Origin: Rhodococcus yunnanensis NBRC 103083
Lineage (GTDB): Bacteria; Actinomycetota; Actinomycetes; Mycobacteriales; Mycobacteriaceae
Assembly: GCF_001895005.1 (NCBI RefSeq)
Contig: NZ_BCXH01000001.1
Coordinates: forward strand, 434,001 to 498,000
Reading direction: 5' to 3'
Length of the DNA stretch: 64,000 bases
Below the pieces are notes generated by a model, which had not been told where the DNA came from, did no database searches, and saw only the letters and a list, made by a program, of their open reading frames with translations. Below are positions 1-8,816 of the stretch, one piece after another. Each line of letters opens with the position of its first letter. The stretch's first letter is position 1. The position numbers and the translations under genes were made by a program.

Positions 1-258
1 TCAGGCGGACTTGGAGTCCGGCTGGACGTGGGCGTGTGCCTCGATCGACGGAGACGGATCGAGATGCGCCGGTGTTGCGGGCGGAGTTGCTGCAGTGGCG
101 TCGGGCTTGCCGTCGTTCTGCATCTCCTTTACTTCGCTCTTGAAGATGCGAAGCGAACGTCCGAGTCCGCGAGCTGCGTCCGGCAGCTTCTTCGAACCGA
201 ACAGAATGACGACCACCAAGGCTACGATCGCCCAGTGCCACACGCTCATGGCTCCCAT
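1..258 (-). CDS. tatA: Sec-independent protein translocase subunit TatA
   Basis: 85-aa TatA, the pore-forming component of the twin-arginine translocase in the cytoplasmic membrane. The N-terminus begins MGAMSVWHW, followed by a single membrane helix (about residues 7-22), the FGxKKLPD hinge, and an amphipathic helix rich in R and K (about 24-45). The C-terminal tail is Ala/Pro rich and probably disordered. The stop codon is the first three bases of the window, so the gene is complete. GGGAGGT lies just upstream of the first ATG; an internal ATG at 249 is the alternative. In mycobacteria tatC follows tatA, so tatC probably lies just outside the window. The family assignment is secure. Confidence 0.95.
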   Translation of the reverse strand: MGAMSVWHWAIVALVVVILFGSKKLPDAARGLGRSLRIFKSEVKEMQNDGKPDATAATPPATPAHLDPSPSIEAHAHVQPDSKSA

Positions 259-378
259 GTGTACCTCCCAAGATCAGATGGTTCGAGCGTACCCGAGAAC
301 CTGGCATGGTTGCTCCGGTGAACCCGTACGTTTCCTGTACGTTCACAGGTCTTAAGCGCAACGAAACAATTGGGGCCG

Positions 379-1347
379 TCAGCCCAGATCGGCGTATGCC
401 GACAATGCGCCCTGCGCCCGGTCACTGACACTCGCCTGCAGTTCAGGCGGGCCCAAGACGGTGACACCCTCGCCGAATCCCAAGGTCAAACGCGTCATCC
501 ATGCCAGCGTGGCGAATCTCATCGTCACCGTGACAGCGCCGTCGGATTCCGCCGCCACCTGCGTCATCGGGTAATAGTCCATCACCCACGCATAGCCAGG
601 AGCAATCCTGAGCCGCGCTTGCGGTAGCGCCGGATCGTCGTTGAAGATCTCGAAACTGTCCTCCTCCGCGAGACCTTCCGGTGGCCTGGACGGTTCGTCG
701 AGCTCGACTGCGTGGTCGATACGGTCGAATCTGAACAACCGCACTCCCTCCGCGCGACGACACCATGCCTGCAAATAGCTGTGGTCGTCGATCAGCACTG
801 TTCTGATCGGGTCCACGACGCGTTCGGACACCGCATCGCGCGATGCAGAGTAGTACGTCAGCGCGAGTGCGTGCTGGTGCCTGGACGCAGACCGAACCGC
901 GGCGGCGGCGACGCTTTCGACGTCCGGTGCATCCCGGTGACCGTCGGAGGACTGCGGAACGTGCGCAGCGGCAGCACCCGCGGCGCCCTCGATCTTTGCG
1001 ATGGCACGCTGCGCGGCGGATGGATCGACCATCCCCGGCATCGCCGTCAGTGTCCGCAGTGCGACCAGAAGCGCTGTCGCTTCGGTGGAGGTCAGCCGAA
1101 GGGGACGATCGATGCCTGCCGAGAACGTGACTTCGATGCTCTCCTCCGAAAAAGACAGATCGATGAGGTCACCCGGCCCGTAACCGGGTAGCCCACACAT
1201 CCACAGTTGATTCAGGTCGGTCATCAAGGTCGAGGTGGAGACGCCGAGCTCGTGCGCGGCCTCGGCGGCGCTCATGCCGGGGTTCGCGAGAAAGAACGGA
1301 ACCATGTTGAGCAGTCGCGCCAGTCGCACCGATAGTCGTGCACTCAT
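379..1347 (-). CDS. pafC: PafC, WYL-domain DNA-damage response regulator
   Basis: 322-aa protein with an N-terminal winged-helix region (about 1-60) and a WYL ligand-binding domain in the second half. With PafB it forms the PafBC activator that drives the RecA/LexA-independent DNA-damage regulon in mycobacteria (family knowledge). The start is the ATG at 1347, which overlaps the pafB stop by 4 nt (ATGA); the open frame continues upstream but that part lies inside pafB. It shares an operon with pafB and lies upstream of tatA, the conserved actinobacterial arrangement. The name means proteasome accessory factor, but a role in proteolysis is not implied. Confidence 0.93.
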   Translation of the reverse strand: MSARLSVRLARLLNMVPFFLANPGMSAAEAAHELGVSTSTLMTDLNQLWMCGLPGYGPGDLIDLSFSEESIEVTFSAGIDRPLRLTSTEATALLVALRTLTAMPGMVDPSAAQRAIAKIEGAAGAAAAHVPQSSDGHRDAPDVESVAAAAVRSASRHQHALALTYYSASRDAVSERVVDPIRTVLIDDHSYLQAWCRRAEGVRLFRFDRIDHAVELDEPSRPPEGLAEEDSFEIFNDDPALPQARLRIAPGYAWVMDYYPMTQVAAESDGAVTVTMRFATLAWMTRLTLGFGEGVTVLGPPELQASVSDRAQGALSAYADLG

Positions 1348-2333
1348 CGAATCACCCCCACCACAGCGGATCGGAGTGTGCTGACGACGTCGTTTCTCAG
1401 CTCGACGGGATCGAGGACGAGAGCGTCGGCACCGTGACCGGCTACCAACCGGGTTACCCACTCCCACGACCGAACCGGTATGCGGAGAACCGAGCCGTCG
1501 CGTCCACCGACTGCGCGTTCTTCGACGACGTCGCCGAGTCGGCGTATCTCGAGCGCGCGATCTCGAGCAACCCAGATGGTGGCGCTACCGCTGACTTCGG
1601 CGGTACCGGCCACCCGTTCGACGATCTCCTGCAGGTCGACACCGTCCGGTTTGCGCACCGAACCGGCCTTTCCGAACGTTGCGACCTCGTCGCCTATCCG
1701 CGACAGCCGGAACGTCCGTGTGTCGTCGCGGTCGAGGTCGTGACCCACGAGGTACCAACGGCCGCGAAAGGTGACCACGCCCCACGGCTCGACCGTCCGC
1801 GTCGTGAAAGGATCCGACGTCGAACTCCGATGCTCGAATCGAACCGACCTGCCCGCATCGATTGCAGCCAGCAGCGCGCCGAGCGCTGGTTCGGACCCTC
1901 TGGTGCGCGCAGGGACCGCCGTCACCGATGCCGCCGAATCGTCCTGCTCCACCTGAATTCCCGCAGCTCGCAGCTTCAGCACGGCGCTCTGCGCAGCGGA
2001 GGTCAGCTCGGGGGACTCCCACAGCTGGACCGCAACCGCCACTGCCGCCGCTTCCTCGCGGCTGAGATCGATGTCGGGTAGCTCGTAGGCATCTCGGTTG
2101 ATGCGATATCCCTCGACGCCACCGGTACCGATCGACAAGCCGGTCTCCAGCGGGACCCCGAGATCGCGGAGTTCGTTCTTGTCCCGCTCGAACATCCGGC
2201 TGAACGCCTCGTCGCTACCGCTGTCACCGTAGCCGGCCACGCTGTCGCGAATCCGCTCCGCAGTCACGAACTGACGCGTCGACAACAGACAGATGACAAG
2301 ATTCATCAACCGCTCGACTTTGGTGATCGCCAC
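1344..2333 (-). CDS. pafB: PafB, WYL-domain DNA-damage response regulator
   Basis: 329-aa paralogue of PafC. An N-terminal winged helix-turn-helix (about residues 3-65, starting AITKVERLMNLV) is followed by a WYL domain that includes the stretch PWGVVTFRGRWYLVGHD near the middle. It probably heterodimerises with the adjacent PafC and binds promoters of DNA repair genes. The start is a GTG at 2333. A TAGGCT hexamer sits six bases upstream, so the mRNA is probably leaderless and pafB probably has its own promoter 31 bp downstream of the pafA stop. Gene order pafA-pafB-pafC is as in M. tuberculosis. Confidence 0.93.
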   Translation of the reverse strand: MAITKVERLMNLVICLLSTRQFVTAERIRDSVAGYGDSGSDEAFSRMFERDKNELRDLGVPLETGLSIGTGGVEGYRINRDAYELPDIDLSREEAAAVAVAVQLWESPELTSAAQSAVLKLRAAGIQVEQDDSAASVTAVPARTRGSEPALGALLAAIDAGRSVRFEHRSSTSDPFTTRTVEPWGVVTFRGRWYLVGHDLDRDDTRTFRLSRIGDEVATFGKAGSVRKPDGVDLQEIVERVAGTAEVSGSATIWVARDRALEIRRLGDVVEERAVGGRDGSVLRIPVRSWEWVTRLVAGHGADALVLDPVELRNDVVSTLRSAVVGVIR

Positions 2334-2339
2334 CCTCGA

Positions 2340-2345
2340 AGCCTA
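2340..2345 (-). promoter_or_regulatory. -10 element of a leaderless pafB promoter
   Basis: On the minus strand TAGGCT (TAnnnT) lies six bases before the pafB GTG. That is the distance expected when transcription starts at the first base of the start codon. No good -35 is visible. Confidence 0.5.
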
Positions 2346-2364
2346 GTGGTCGCCGTTCGTTGCG

Positions 2365-3723
2365 CTACATCGACGCGATCAACCGTTCGACGCGCTCGTC
2401 GACCGATCTGAACGGATCCTTACAGAGTACGGTGCGTTGTGCCTGGTCGTTGAGCTTGAGGTGCACCCAATCGACCGTGAAATCTCGCCCTGCTTCCTGG
2501 GCCGCGGTGATGAATTCACCACGCAGCTTCGCGCGCGTCGTCTGCGGTGGCAGGTCGACGGCCTCGTCGATCTGGTCGTCCTCGGTGATTCGCTTGGCCA
2601 GACCCTTGCGCTGCAGAAGGTCGAACACCCCGCGACCCCGTTTGATGTCGTGGTAGGCGAGATCGAGCTGCGCGATCTTCGGGTCGGAAAGTTCCATCGA
2701 GTACCGATCCTGATACCGCTGGAACAACTTGCGCTTGATCACCCAGTCGATCTCGGTGTCGACCTTGGCGAAGTCCTGAGCCTCGACGGCGTCGAGAGTG
2801 CGGCCCCACAGGTCGACGACCTGTTCGATCTGCGTGTTCGGCTCCCGTGTCTTCAGGTGCTCGACGGCGCGCGCGTAGTACTCGCGCTGAATCTCGAGTG
2901 CGCTCGCTTGTCGACCGCCTGCCAGTCGCACGGGGCGGCGTCCCGTCAGGTCGTGGCTGACCTCACGAATTGCACGAATGGGGTTGTCCAAGGCGAAGTC
3001 TCGGAACGACACGCCCGCCTCGATCATCTCGAGCACCAACGCCCCGGTACCGACCTTGAGCATCGTGGTGGACTCGGCCATGTTGGAGTCCCCGACGATG
3101 ACGTGCAGCCGACGGTACTTCTCGGCGTCTGCGTGCGGCTCGTCTCGCGTGTTGATGATGGGACGCGAGCGCGTGGTAGCGGAGGACACGCCCTCCCAGA
3201 TGTGCTCGGCCCGTTGAGACAGGCAGAAGGTCGCGGCCTTCGGCGTCTGCAGAACTTTGCCTGCACCGCAGATGAGCTGGCGGGTGACGAGGAACGGAAG
3301 CAGGACGTCGGAGATCCTGGAGAACTCTCCTGCGCGTTGCACGAGATAGTTCTCGTGGCAGCCGTACGAGTTACCTGCCGAGTCGGTGTTGTTCTTGAAA
3401 AGATAGATGTCGCCGCCGATTCCCTCCTCGGCGAGACGTTGCTCGGCGTCGATGAGCAAATCCTCCAGCACTCGCTCGCCGGCCCGATCGTGCGTGACGA
3501 GTTGCAACAGACTGTCGCACTCGGCGGTGGCGTACTCGGGGTGGGATCCGACGTCGAGGTACAGCCGCGCCCCGTTTCTCAGGAACACGTTGGAACTACG
3601 GCCCCAGGACACGACTCTGCGGAACAGGTACCTGGCCACCTCGTCCGGACTGAGTCGCCTGTGCCCGTGAAAAGTACAGGTGACACCGAACTCGGTCTCG
3701 ATGCCCATAATTCGTCGTTGCAC
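2365..3723 (-). CDS. pafA: Pup--protein ligase PafA
   Basis: 452-aa ligase, the same length as the M. tuberculosis protein and nearly identical to it in long stretches. It uses ATP to join the C-terminal Glu of Pup to lysines of target proteins, marking them for the proteasome. The glutamine-synthetase-like N-terminus begins [13 protein letters not shown], with the metal-binding Glu at residue 9; [17 protein letters not shown] and [18 protein letters not shown] follow, and the small C-terminal domain ends [18 protein letters not shown]. The start is a GTG at 3723, with TAGTGT six bases upstream, so it is probably leaderless. It is homologous to Dop (7190-8689), which removes or activates Pup. 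Confidence 0.98.
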   Translation of the reverse strand: MQRRIMGIETEFGVTCTFHGHRRLSPDEVARYLFRRVVSWGRSSNVFLRNGARLYLDVGSHPEYATAECDSLLQLVTHDRAGERVLEDLLIDAEQRLAEEGIGGDIYLFKNNTDSAGNSYGCHENYLVQRAGEFSRISDVLLPFLVTRQLICGAGKVLQTPKAATFCLSQRAEHIWEGVSSATTRSRPIINTRDEPHADAEKYRRLHVIVGDSNMAESTTMLKVGTGALVLEMIEAGVSFRDFALDNPIRAIREVSHDLTGRRPVRLAGGRQASALEIQREYYARAVEHLKTREPNTQIEQVVDLWGRTLDAVEAQDFAKVDTEIDWVIKRKLFQRYQDRYSMELSDPKIAQLDLAYHDIKRGRGVFDLLQRKGLAKRITEDDQIDEAVDLPPQTTRAKLRGEFITAAQEAGRDFTVDWVHLKLNDQAQRTVLCKDPFRSVDERVERLIASM

Positions 3724-3729
3724 ACTTCG

Positions 3730-3735
3730 ACACTA
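3730..3735 (-). promoter_or_regulatory. -10 element of a leaderless pafA promoter
   Basis: On the minus strand TAGTGT ends six bases before the GTG of pafA. It is divergent from the promoter of the PAP2-lipid kinase gene at 3801, and the two presumed start sites are about 90 bp apart. Confidence 0.45.
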
Positions 3736-3800
3736 CAACGATGACGGCACCGATGATGGGTTCGCGCACACCGACTCCACACGTGTCCGTTGTTGCCGCA

Positions 3801-3806
3801 TACGCT
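3801..3806 (+). promoter_or_regulatory. -10 element of a leaderless promoter for the PAP2-lipid kinase gene
   Basis: TACGCT, then six bases, then ATG at 3813. The spacing selects this ATG over the upstream one at 3741. Confidence 0.5.
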
Positions 3807-3812
3807 CGGGCG

Positions 3813-5279
3813 ATGAACAACCGCCGTGACTCGCTCACCGACCTCGTTCACGCCTGGGACGTGCGCATGTTCGACCGCACCGCCGCCAGCCGCGCAACCG
3901 TTGCCGACCCGGCGCTACGCGCGCTCACCACGGCGGCGAATCACAGCCTTCTCTGGGCAGTGTCCGCCGGCATTCTGGCTGCCAGGCCAGGTCCGACACG
4001 GCGCGGTGCCGTGCGAGGTCTGCTTGCCGTCGGTGCGGCCAGTGCGCTGGCGAACGGGGTTCTCAAGCCACTGTTCCCGAGGACCCGACCCGGTACCGAC
4101 TCGACCCCGCTCGTCCGACGACTGCTCTCTCCCCCGCGGTCGTCGTCGTTCCCGTCCGGTCACTCGGCATCGGCGGCCGCGTTCGTCACGGGTGTAGCGC
4201 TCGAATCACCGGGCGCAGCCGCGCTTCTGACTCCGATCGCGGCGGCCGTCTGCTACTCCAGGGTCCATACGGGCGTGCACTGGCCGAGCGATGTCATCGC
4301 CGGAGCGGCCTTGGGAACCGGGATTGCGCTCTCGACCAGACGATGGTGGGCAGTGCGCACCGAGGAGCCCGCCGCACTCGGAGGTGAATGCGATGCGCCG
4401 TCGCTGCCCCGAGGGCAGGGTGTGCTCGTGCTGATCAATCCAGGTTCGGGCTCGGACGAGAACACATCCGACGAGATCAGGGCTCACCTACCCGAAGCCG
4501 AGCTGTTCGAGCCGGACCCGGACAGCGACTTCAACGAGCAGCTGGAGGACCGCATTGCGAAGTCCGCGCCCCGTGCGCTCGGTGTGTGCGGCGGTGACGG
4601 CACGATCGTCAGCGTGGCGGAATCTGCTGTTCGCCACAAGCTTCCGCTGGCGGTGTTTCCCGGTGGGACACTGAACCACTTCGCGAGAGATGCAGGCGTC
4701 GTCGACATCGAGTCCACCGCGGCTGCCGTCGAGAAGGGCCGTGCGGCACTCGTCGACGTCGCCTCGGTGCTCGTCGACGGGTCACGCTCGGTATCGTTCG
4801 TCAACACCGCGACGTTCGGTGGCTACCCGGACTCGGTGCGCTTGCGCGAACGGTTGGAGGGCCGCATCGGCAAGTGGCCTGCTGCGGCGGTCGCCATGAT
4901 CCGAGTGCTCGCCGCTGCCGAACCGCTGAATGTCGAACTCGACGGCAGACACCGAGCAGTGTGGATGCTGTTCGTCGGAAACGGGCAGTACTCCCCCAGC
5001 GACCAGGTGCCGATGTCTCGGAGTTCGATCGCGTCGGGAACGCTCGACATCCGGTATCTGCCGTCGAAGCCGTTTCTGTCTCGGACTCGTCTGTCGATCG
5101 CTGCAATCACCGGGACGCTCGGATCATCGGCGACCTATGTGCACGAGGTGTCGCGTTCACTGAAGGTCGACGTGGCCGGACCCGAAGTCGCGCTCGCCAC
5201 CGATGGCGAAGTCACCGCCGACGGCCGGACCTTCGAGTTCTCCAACGACAGCAGCCTCGTGCTCTACCGCGACAGGTAG
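3813..5279 (+). CDS. PAP2 phosphatase - diacylglycerol/sphingosine kinase-like fusion
   Basis: 488-aa two-domain protein. Residues about 30-190 form a membrane PAP2 (type 2 phosphatidic acid phosphatase) domain with all three motifs: KPLFPRTRP, PSGHSASAA and SRVHTGVHWPSD. Residues about 205-488 form a lipid kinase of the DAGK/YegS family, with INPGSGSDE, the GGDGT nucleotide loop at 260-264, and FPGGTLNHFARD. One half removes and the other adds a phosphate on a lipid, so it may interconvert diacylglycerol-type and phosphatidate-type lipids, or act on polyprenyl phosphates; the substrate is unknown. The start at 3813 is chosen from the -10 spacing and loss of similarity upstream. It separates pafA from prcA and ends in a strong hairpin. 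Confidence 0.9.
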   Translation: MNNRRDSLTDLVHAWDVRMFDRTAASRATVADPALRALTTAANHSLLWAVSAGILAARPGPTRRGAVRGLLAVGAASALANGVLKPLFPRTRPGTDSTPLVRRLLSPPRSSSFPSGHSASAAAFVTGVALESPGAAALLTPIAAAVCYSRVHTGVHWPSDVIAGAALGTGIALSTRRWWAVRTEEPAALGGECDAPSLPRGQGVLVLINPGSGSDENTSDEIRAHLPEAELFEPDPDSDFNEQLEDRIAKSAPRALGVCGGDGTIVSVAESAVRHKLPLAVFPGGTLNHFARDAGVVDIESTAAAVEKGRAALVDVASVLVDGSRSVSFVNTATFGGYPDSVRLRERLEGRIGKWPAAAVAMIRVLAAAEPLNVELDGRHRAVWMLFVGNGQYSPSDQVPMSRSSIASGTLDIRYLPSKPFLSRTRLSIAAITGTLGSSATYVHEVSRSLKVDVAGPEVALATDGEVTADGRTFEFSNDSSLVLYRDR

Positions 5280-5289
5280 AGCACGAGGC
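5254..5289. terminator. Perfect 15-bp hairpin between convergent genes
   Basis: Arms 5254-5268 and 5275-5289 are perfect inverted repeats with a 6-nt loop. The 3' arm contains the TAG stop of the upstream gene. It lies between the convergent lipid kinase gene and prcA, so it can serve both strands. There is no T tract, as is usual in GC-rich actinobacteria. Confidence 0.6.
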
Positions 5290-5307
5290 CGCTCGTCCAG
5301 TGGAAGA

Positions 5308-6030
5308 TCAGGCGGGGAGAAGCTCCTCCAGAGCCGGGCCGGCAATCCTTCGGAATGCCCGTCGCGGACGCCCCTGGTCGAGTACCGCAACCTCGAGTGA
5401 GCTGACTTCCAGCACCTTCTTGTCGGCTTCCGCCGATCCGTTTCCGGTTGCCGCAGCACCATCGGTGAGTGCAGCAACCGCGATCTTCACCGCGGCACCG
5501 AGATCGAGGCCGGGGCGGTAGGACTCGCGCAGAGCGGTGACGATCGGTTCGGTGGTGCCACCCATCACCACGAAATCCTGTTCGTCCACGATCGAGCCGT
5601 CATAGGTGATCCGGTACAGCTGTGTCGACGACGGTTCGTCGGAGTGGGATACCTCCGCGACACAGATCTCCACCTCGTACGGCTTCAACTGCTCGGTGAA
5701 GATGGTTCCGAGCGCTTGAGCGTACGTCTTCGCCAGCGACCGGCCGGTGACATCCCGACGATCGTAGGTGTACCCCTTCGTATCGGCATGCAGAATGCCC
5801 GCCTTGCGAAGGTTCTCGAACTCGTTGTACTTACCGACCGCCGCGAACCCGAGGCGATCGTAGAGCTCGCTCACCTTGTGCAGCGCGGTCGACCGATTCT
5901 CGGCGACGAACAGCACACCGTCGGCGAAGGTGAGGACGATGACGCTGCGCCCCCTGGCGATGCCCTTGCGTGCGAGCTCCGAGCGATCGCGCATGATCTG
6001 CTCGGCCGACGCGTAGTACGGCATGGTCAT
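5308..6030 (-). CDS. prcA: 20S proteasome alpha subunit
   Basis: 240-aa alpha subunit; seven copies form each outer ring and gate of the 20S core. The N-terminal gate region starts [23 protein letters not shown], a typical alpha signature, followed by [13 protein letters not shown] and the NTN-hydrolase fold without a catalytic threonine. The C-terminus is Ala/Glu rich and ends EELLPA. ATG overlaps the prcB stop by 4 nt, so translation is coupled. It is the last gene of the pup-prcB-prcA operon and converges on the PAP2-lipid kinase gene. Confidence 0.97.
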   Translation of the reverse strand: MTMPYYASAEQIMRDRSELARKGIARGRSVIVLTFADGVLFVAENRSTALHKVSELYDRLGFAAVGKYNEFENLRKAGILHADTKGYTYDRRDVTGRSLAKTYAQALGTIFTEQLKPYEVEICVAEVSHSDEPSSTQLYRITYDGSIVDEQDFVVMGGTTEPIVTALRESYRPGLDLGAAVKIAVAALTDGAAATGNGSAEADKKVLEVSSLEVAVLDQGRPRRAFRRIAGPALEELLPA

Positions 6031-6902
6031 GACGCAGTCCCCCTGTCGTGTTCGGCCCGGGCGGCGGCGGCGCGTTCGGCGATGATCTCCTGCGCGGCCG
6101 CGGCGATACGCGACTCGTCGACTTCGGTCGCACCCACGCTCGTGATCGTGACTGCAGTCGGATAGATCCCCCGCGTGACATCGGGACCACCGGTTGCCGA
6201 GTCGTCGTCGGCGGCGTCGAACAACGCCTCGACGACGGCACGCAGAGCCGCATCCTCGCTGGAACGAGGTGTGAACAGCTTCTTGAGCGCCGACTTGGCG
6301 AACAACGAACCGGAACCGACTGCGTGGTAACCGGACTGTTCCTCGTACCGCCCGCCCACGACGTCGTAGGACACGATGCGACCGGCTCGGTCCGGATCGG
6401 TGACATCGATGTCGAACCCGACCAGCAACGGAACGGCCGCCAGGCCCTGCATCGCCGCACCGAGGTTGCTACGGACCATGGAGGACAGCTTGTTCGCCTT
6501 GCCGTTGAAGGTCAGCGGCACGCCCTCGATCTTCTCGTAGTGCTCCAGCTCGACGGCGAACAATCGCACGAGTTCGATGGCAATTCCTGCAGTGCCTGCG
6601 ATGCCCGCTGCAGAGAATTCGTCGGTGACGAACACCTTCTGCATGTCGCGATTGGCGATCAGGTTGCCCTGCGTCGCGCGCCGGTCCCCGGCGATGAGCA
6701 CACCGCCGGCATAGGTCGCTGCCACGATCGTCGTGCCGTGTGGTGCCACGTCCGACAAACCTGCTCCCGGGGTTGTCATACGACTCTCCGGAAGCAGGTG
6801 CGGGGCGTGGTCACGCAGGTGGTCGGTGAACGAGGAGTGATGCGAGCCGAACGTGGGCAGCAGATCGTCGGGAGAGCTGCCGGTCGCGCGATTCACCGTC
6901 AC
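6027..6902 (-). CDS. prcB: 20S proteasome beta subunit (catalytic)
   Basis: 291-aa proprotein of the catalytic subunit. The propeptide is about 56 residues; the cleavage point is visible as [13 protein letters not shown], which leaves Thr57 as the N-terminal nucleophile. [12 protein letters not shown] and the active-site lysine region follow the usual beta pattern. Seven copies form each inner ring. The start overlaps the pup stop by 4 nt (ATGA) and the end overlaps prcA by 4 nt, a tightly coupled pup-prcB-prcA operon. Confidence 0.97.
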   Translation of the reverse strand: MTVNRATGSSPDDLLPTFGSHHSSFTDHLRDHAPHLLPESRMTTPGAGLSDVAPHGTTIVAATYAGGVLIAGDRRATQGNLIANRDMQKVFVTDEFSAAGIAGTAGIAIELVRLFAVELEHYEKIEGVPLTFNGKANKLSSMVRSNLGAAMQGLAAVPLLVGFDIDVTDPDRAGRIVSYDVVGGRYEEQSGYHAVGSGSLFAKSALKKLFTPRSSEDAALRAVVEALFDAADDDSATGGPDVTRGIYPTAVTITSVGATEVDESRIAAAAQEIIAERAAAARAEHDRGTAS

Positions 6903-7093
6903 TGGCCGCCCTTCTGAACGTAGGCACGCACGAAGTCTTCAGCGTTTTCCTCGAGCACGTCGTCGATCTCGTCGAGGAGGTCGTCGGTCTCTTCCGCCAG
7001 CTTCTCGCGCCGTTCCTGACCGGCACCGGCCTCGCCGGGAACCTCGTCGTCGCCGTCGCCACCGCCAGAGCGCCGTGTCTGCTCTTGAGCCAT
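6899..7093 (-). CDS. pup: Prokaryotic ubiquitin-like protein Pup
   Basis: 64-aa, acidic, intrinsically disordered tag. The N-terminal part ([10 protein letters not shown]) is the segment threaded into the ATPase; the central and C-terminal part binds the Mpa coiled coil, ending [11 protein letters not shown]. The terminal residue is Gln, so Dop must deamidate it to Glu before PafA can ligate it. A full AAGGAGGT ribosome site lies 8 nt before the ATG, in contrast to the leaderless genes around it. First gene of the pup-prcB-prcA operon. Confidence 0.98.
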   Translation of the reverse strand: MAQEQTRRSGGGDGDDEVPGEAGAGQERREKLAEETDDLLDEIDDVLEENAEDFVRAYVQKGGQ

Positions 7094-7145
7094 AGTCGCC
7101 GACCTCCTTACGTATTCGCAGTACCTGCTCGGACCTTCACCCTAC

Positions 7146-7172
7146 CGATTAGGACTCCCGTAGGGGTGTCAA
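7146..7172 (-). promoter_or_regulatory. Candidate promoter of the pup-prcBA operon
   Basis: On the minus strand a perfect TTGACA (7167-7172) is followed after 15 bases by TAATCG (7146-7151). The spacing is short and the -10 is imperfect. It lies in the 96-bp gap between dop and pup. Confidence 0.3.
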
Positions 7173-7189
7173 GACACTACGTATATCTG

Positions 7190-8689
7190 TCAGGTGGTCA
7201 GTTGCTCGACGAGTTCCGCGGCGGTCTCCGCGGTTTCGAGGAGTTGACCGACGTGTGCTTTGCTCCCGCGCAGTGGTTCCAGGGTCGGTATCCGCACGAG
7301 CGAATCACCACCGAGATCGAAGATCACCGAATCCCAACTCGCGGCCGCGATGTCGGCACCGAACTTGCGAAGTACTTCACCCCGGAAATAGGCCCGCGTA
7401 TCCGACGGGGGTGTCGAGACCGCGTCGAGCACCTGTTGTTCGGTGACGAGCCTCTCCATCGACCCACGCGCGACAAGGCGGTTGTACAAGCCCTTGTCCA
7501 GTCGCACATCCGAATACTGCAGATCGACGAGGTGCAGACGCGGCGCCGACCAACCGAGGCCTTCACGTTGCCGAAACCCTTCGAGCAGACGCAATTTGGC
7601 AGGCCAGTCGAGCAGATTCGCGCATTCCATCGGATCGCGTTCGAGAAGGTCGAGGACCATGGCCCACTTGTCGAGAATGTCCGCCACTCGCGGATCGTCG
7701 TTACCCTCGCTGGCCACGAACTTCGCCACTCGCTGGTGATAGATCCGCTGCAACGCCAGCGCGGTCAACTCACGTCCGTCCGTCAGCGCGACGGCCTGCC
7801 GCAGCGTCGGGTCGTGGCTGATCTGGTGGACCGCGGTCACCGGTCGGGCCAGTTGCAGATCGGACAGGTCGACGCCTGCTTCGATGATGTCGAGCACGAG
7901 CGCTGTCGTCCCGACCTTGAGATAGGTCGACATCTCGGCCAGATTGGCATCGCCGATGATGCAGTGCAACCTGCGGTACTTGTCCGCGTCGGCGTGCGGC
8001 TCGTCGCGAGTGTTGATGATGCCTCGCTTGAGCGTCGTTTCCAGGCCTACCTCGACCTCGATGTAGTCGGCGCGCTGCGACAACTGGAAACCCGCTTCGT
8101 CGCCGGACTGGCCGATGCCGACGCGGCCCGAGCCGGTGATGACCTGACGGGAGGCGAAGAACGGCGACAAGCCTGCGATGACGGCCGAGAACGGGGTCGC
8201 ACGCGACATCAGATAGTTCTCGTGGGTGCCGTACGAGGCACCTTTGCCGTCGACGTTGTTCTTGTAGAGCTGCAGGCGCGGCGCACCCGGAACACTCGAC
8301 GCGTGACGGGCAGCAGCTTCCATCACCCGCTCGCCTGCCTTGTCCCAGATGACCGCGTCGAGGGGATCACGGACCTCCGGCGCCGAGTATTCGGGATGTG
8401 CATGGTCGACGTACAACCTGGCGCCGTTGGTCAGAATCATGTTGGCGGCGCCGACTTCGTCGGCATCGATCACCGGCGCAGGTCCACTGAATCGTCCGAG
8501 GTCGAATCCGCGCGCGTCACGCAGAGGCGATTCGACCTCGTAGTCCCACCTGGTTCGCTTCGCACGAGGCACACCCGCTGCGGCGGCATACGCCAGAACC
8601 GCTTGAGTGGAGGTGAGGATCGGGTTGGCGGTCGGTTCGGTCGGAGAAGAAATTCCGTACTCGACCTCGATACCGATGATGCGCTGCAT
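7190..8689 (-). CDS. dop: Pup deamidase / depupylase Dop
   Basis: 499-aa homologue of PafA. It converts the C-terminal Gln of Pup to Glu and also removes Pup from conjugates. The start [13 protein letters not shown] carries the metal-binding Glu at residue 8. [18 protein letters not shown], shared with PafA, and [19 protein letters not shown] are present. The segment at about residues 40-80, absent from PafA, is the expected position of the Dop-loop. ATG at 8689 has TAGGCT seven bases upstream. Followed by pup after 96 bp. Confidence 0.97.
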   Translation of the reverse strand: MQRIIGIEVEYGISSPTEPTANPILTSTQAVLAYAAAAGVPRAKRTRWDYEVESPLRDARGFDLGRFSGPAPVIDADEVGAANMILTNGARLYVDHAHPEYSAPEVRDPLDAVIWDKAGERVMEAAARHASSVPGAPRLQLYKNNVDGKGASYGTHENYLMSRATPFSAVIAGLSPFFASRQVITGSGRVGIGQSGDEAGFQLSQRADYIEVEVGLETTLKRGIINTRDEPHADADKYRRLHCIIGDANLAEMSTYLKVGTTALVLDIIEAGVDLSDLQLARPVTAVHQISHDPTLRQAVALTDGRELTALALQRIYHQRVAKFVASEGNDDPRVADILDKWAMVLDLLERDPMECANLLDWPAKLRLLEGFRQREGLGWSAPRLHLVDLQYSDVRLDKGLYNRLVARGSMERLVTEQQVLDAVSTPPSDTRAYFRGEVLRKFGADIAAASWDSVIFDLGGDSLVRIPTLEPLRGSKAHVGQLLETAETAAELVEQLTT

Positions 8690-8696
8690 AGTGCCG

Positions 8697-8702
8697 AGCC
8701 TA
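8697..8702 (-). promoter_or_regulatory. -10 element of a leaderless dop promoter
   Basis: Minus-strand TAGGCT, seven bases before the dop ATG. No ribosome site is visible in those seven bases. Confidence 0.45.
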
Positions 8703-8765
8703 GGTTATCGCCGCCCACGAATCCGAACCGAGGATCGGTCGCAGGCGGGCCGTACGGATACAGCA

Positions 8766-8808
8766 CTGCCCGGCGAGCAGGCCGAATTTCGGCCCTCTCA
8801 CCGGGCAG
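8766..8808 (-). terminator. Hairpin downstream of arc
   Basis: Outer arms CTGCCCGG / CCGGGCAG (8766-8773, 8801-8808) enclose inner arms GGCCGAA / TTCGGCC around a tiny loop. It lies just after the arc stop codon (8817-8819) and before dop on the minus strand. Confidence 0.5.
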
Positions 8809-8816
8809 CGTGCGGG

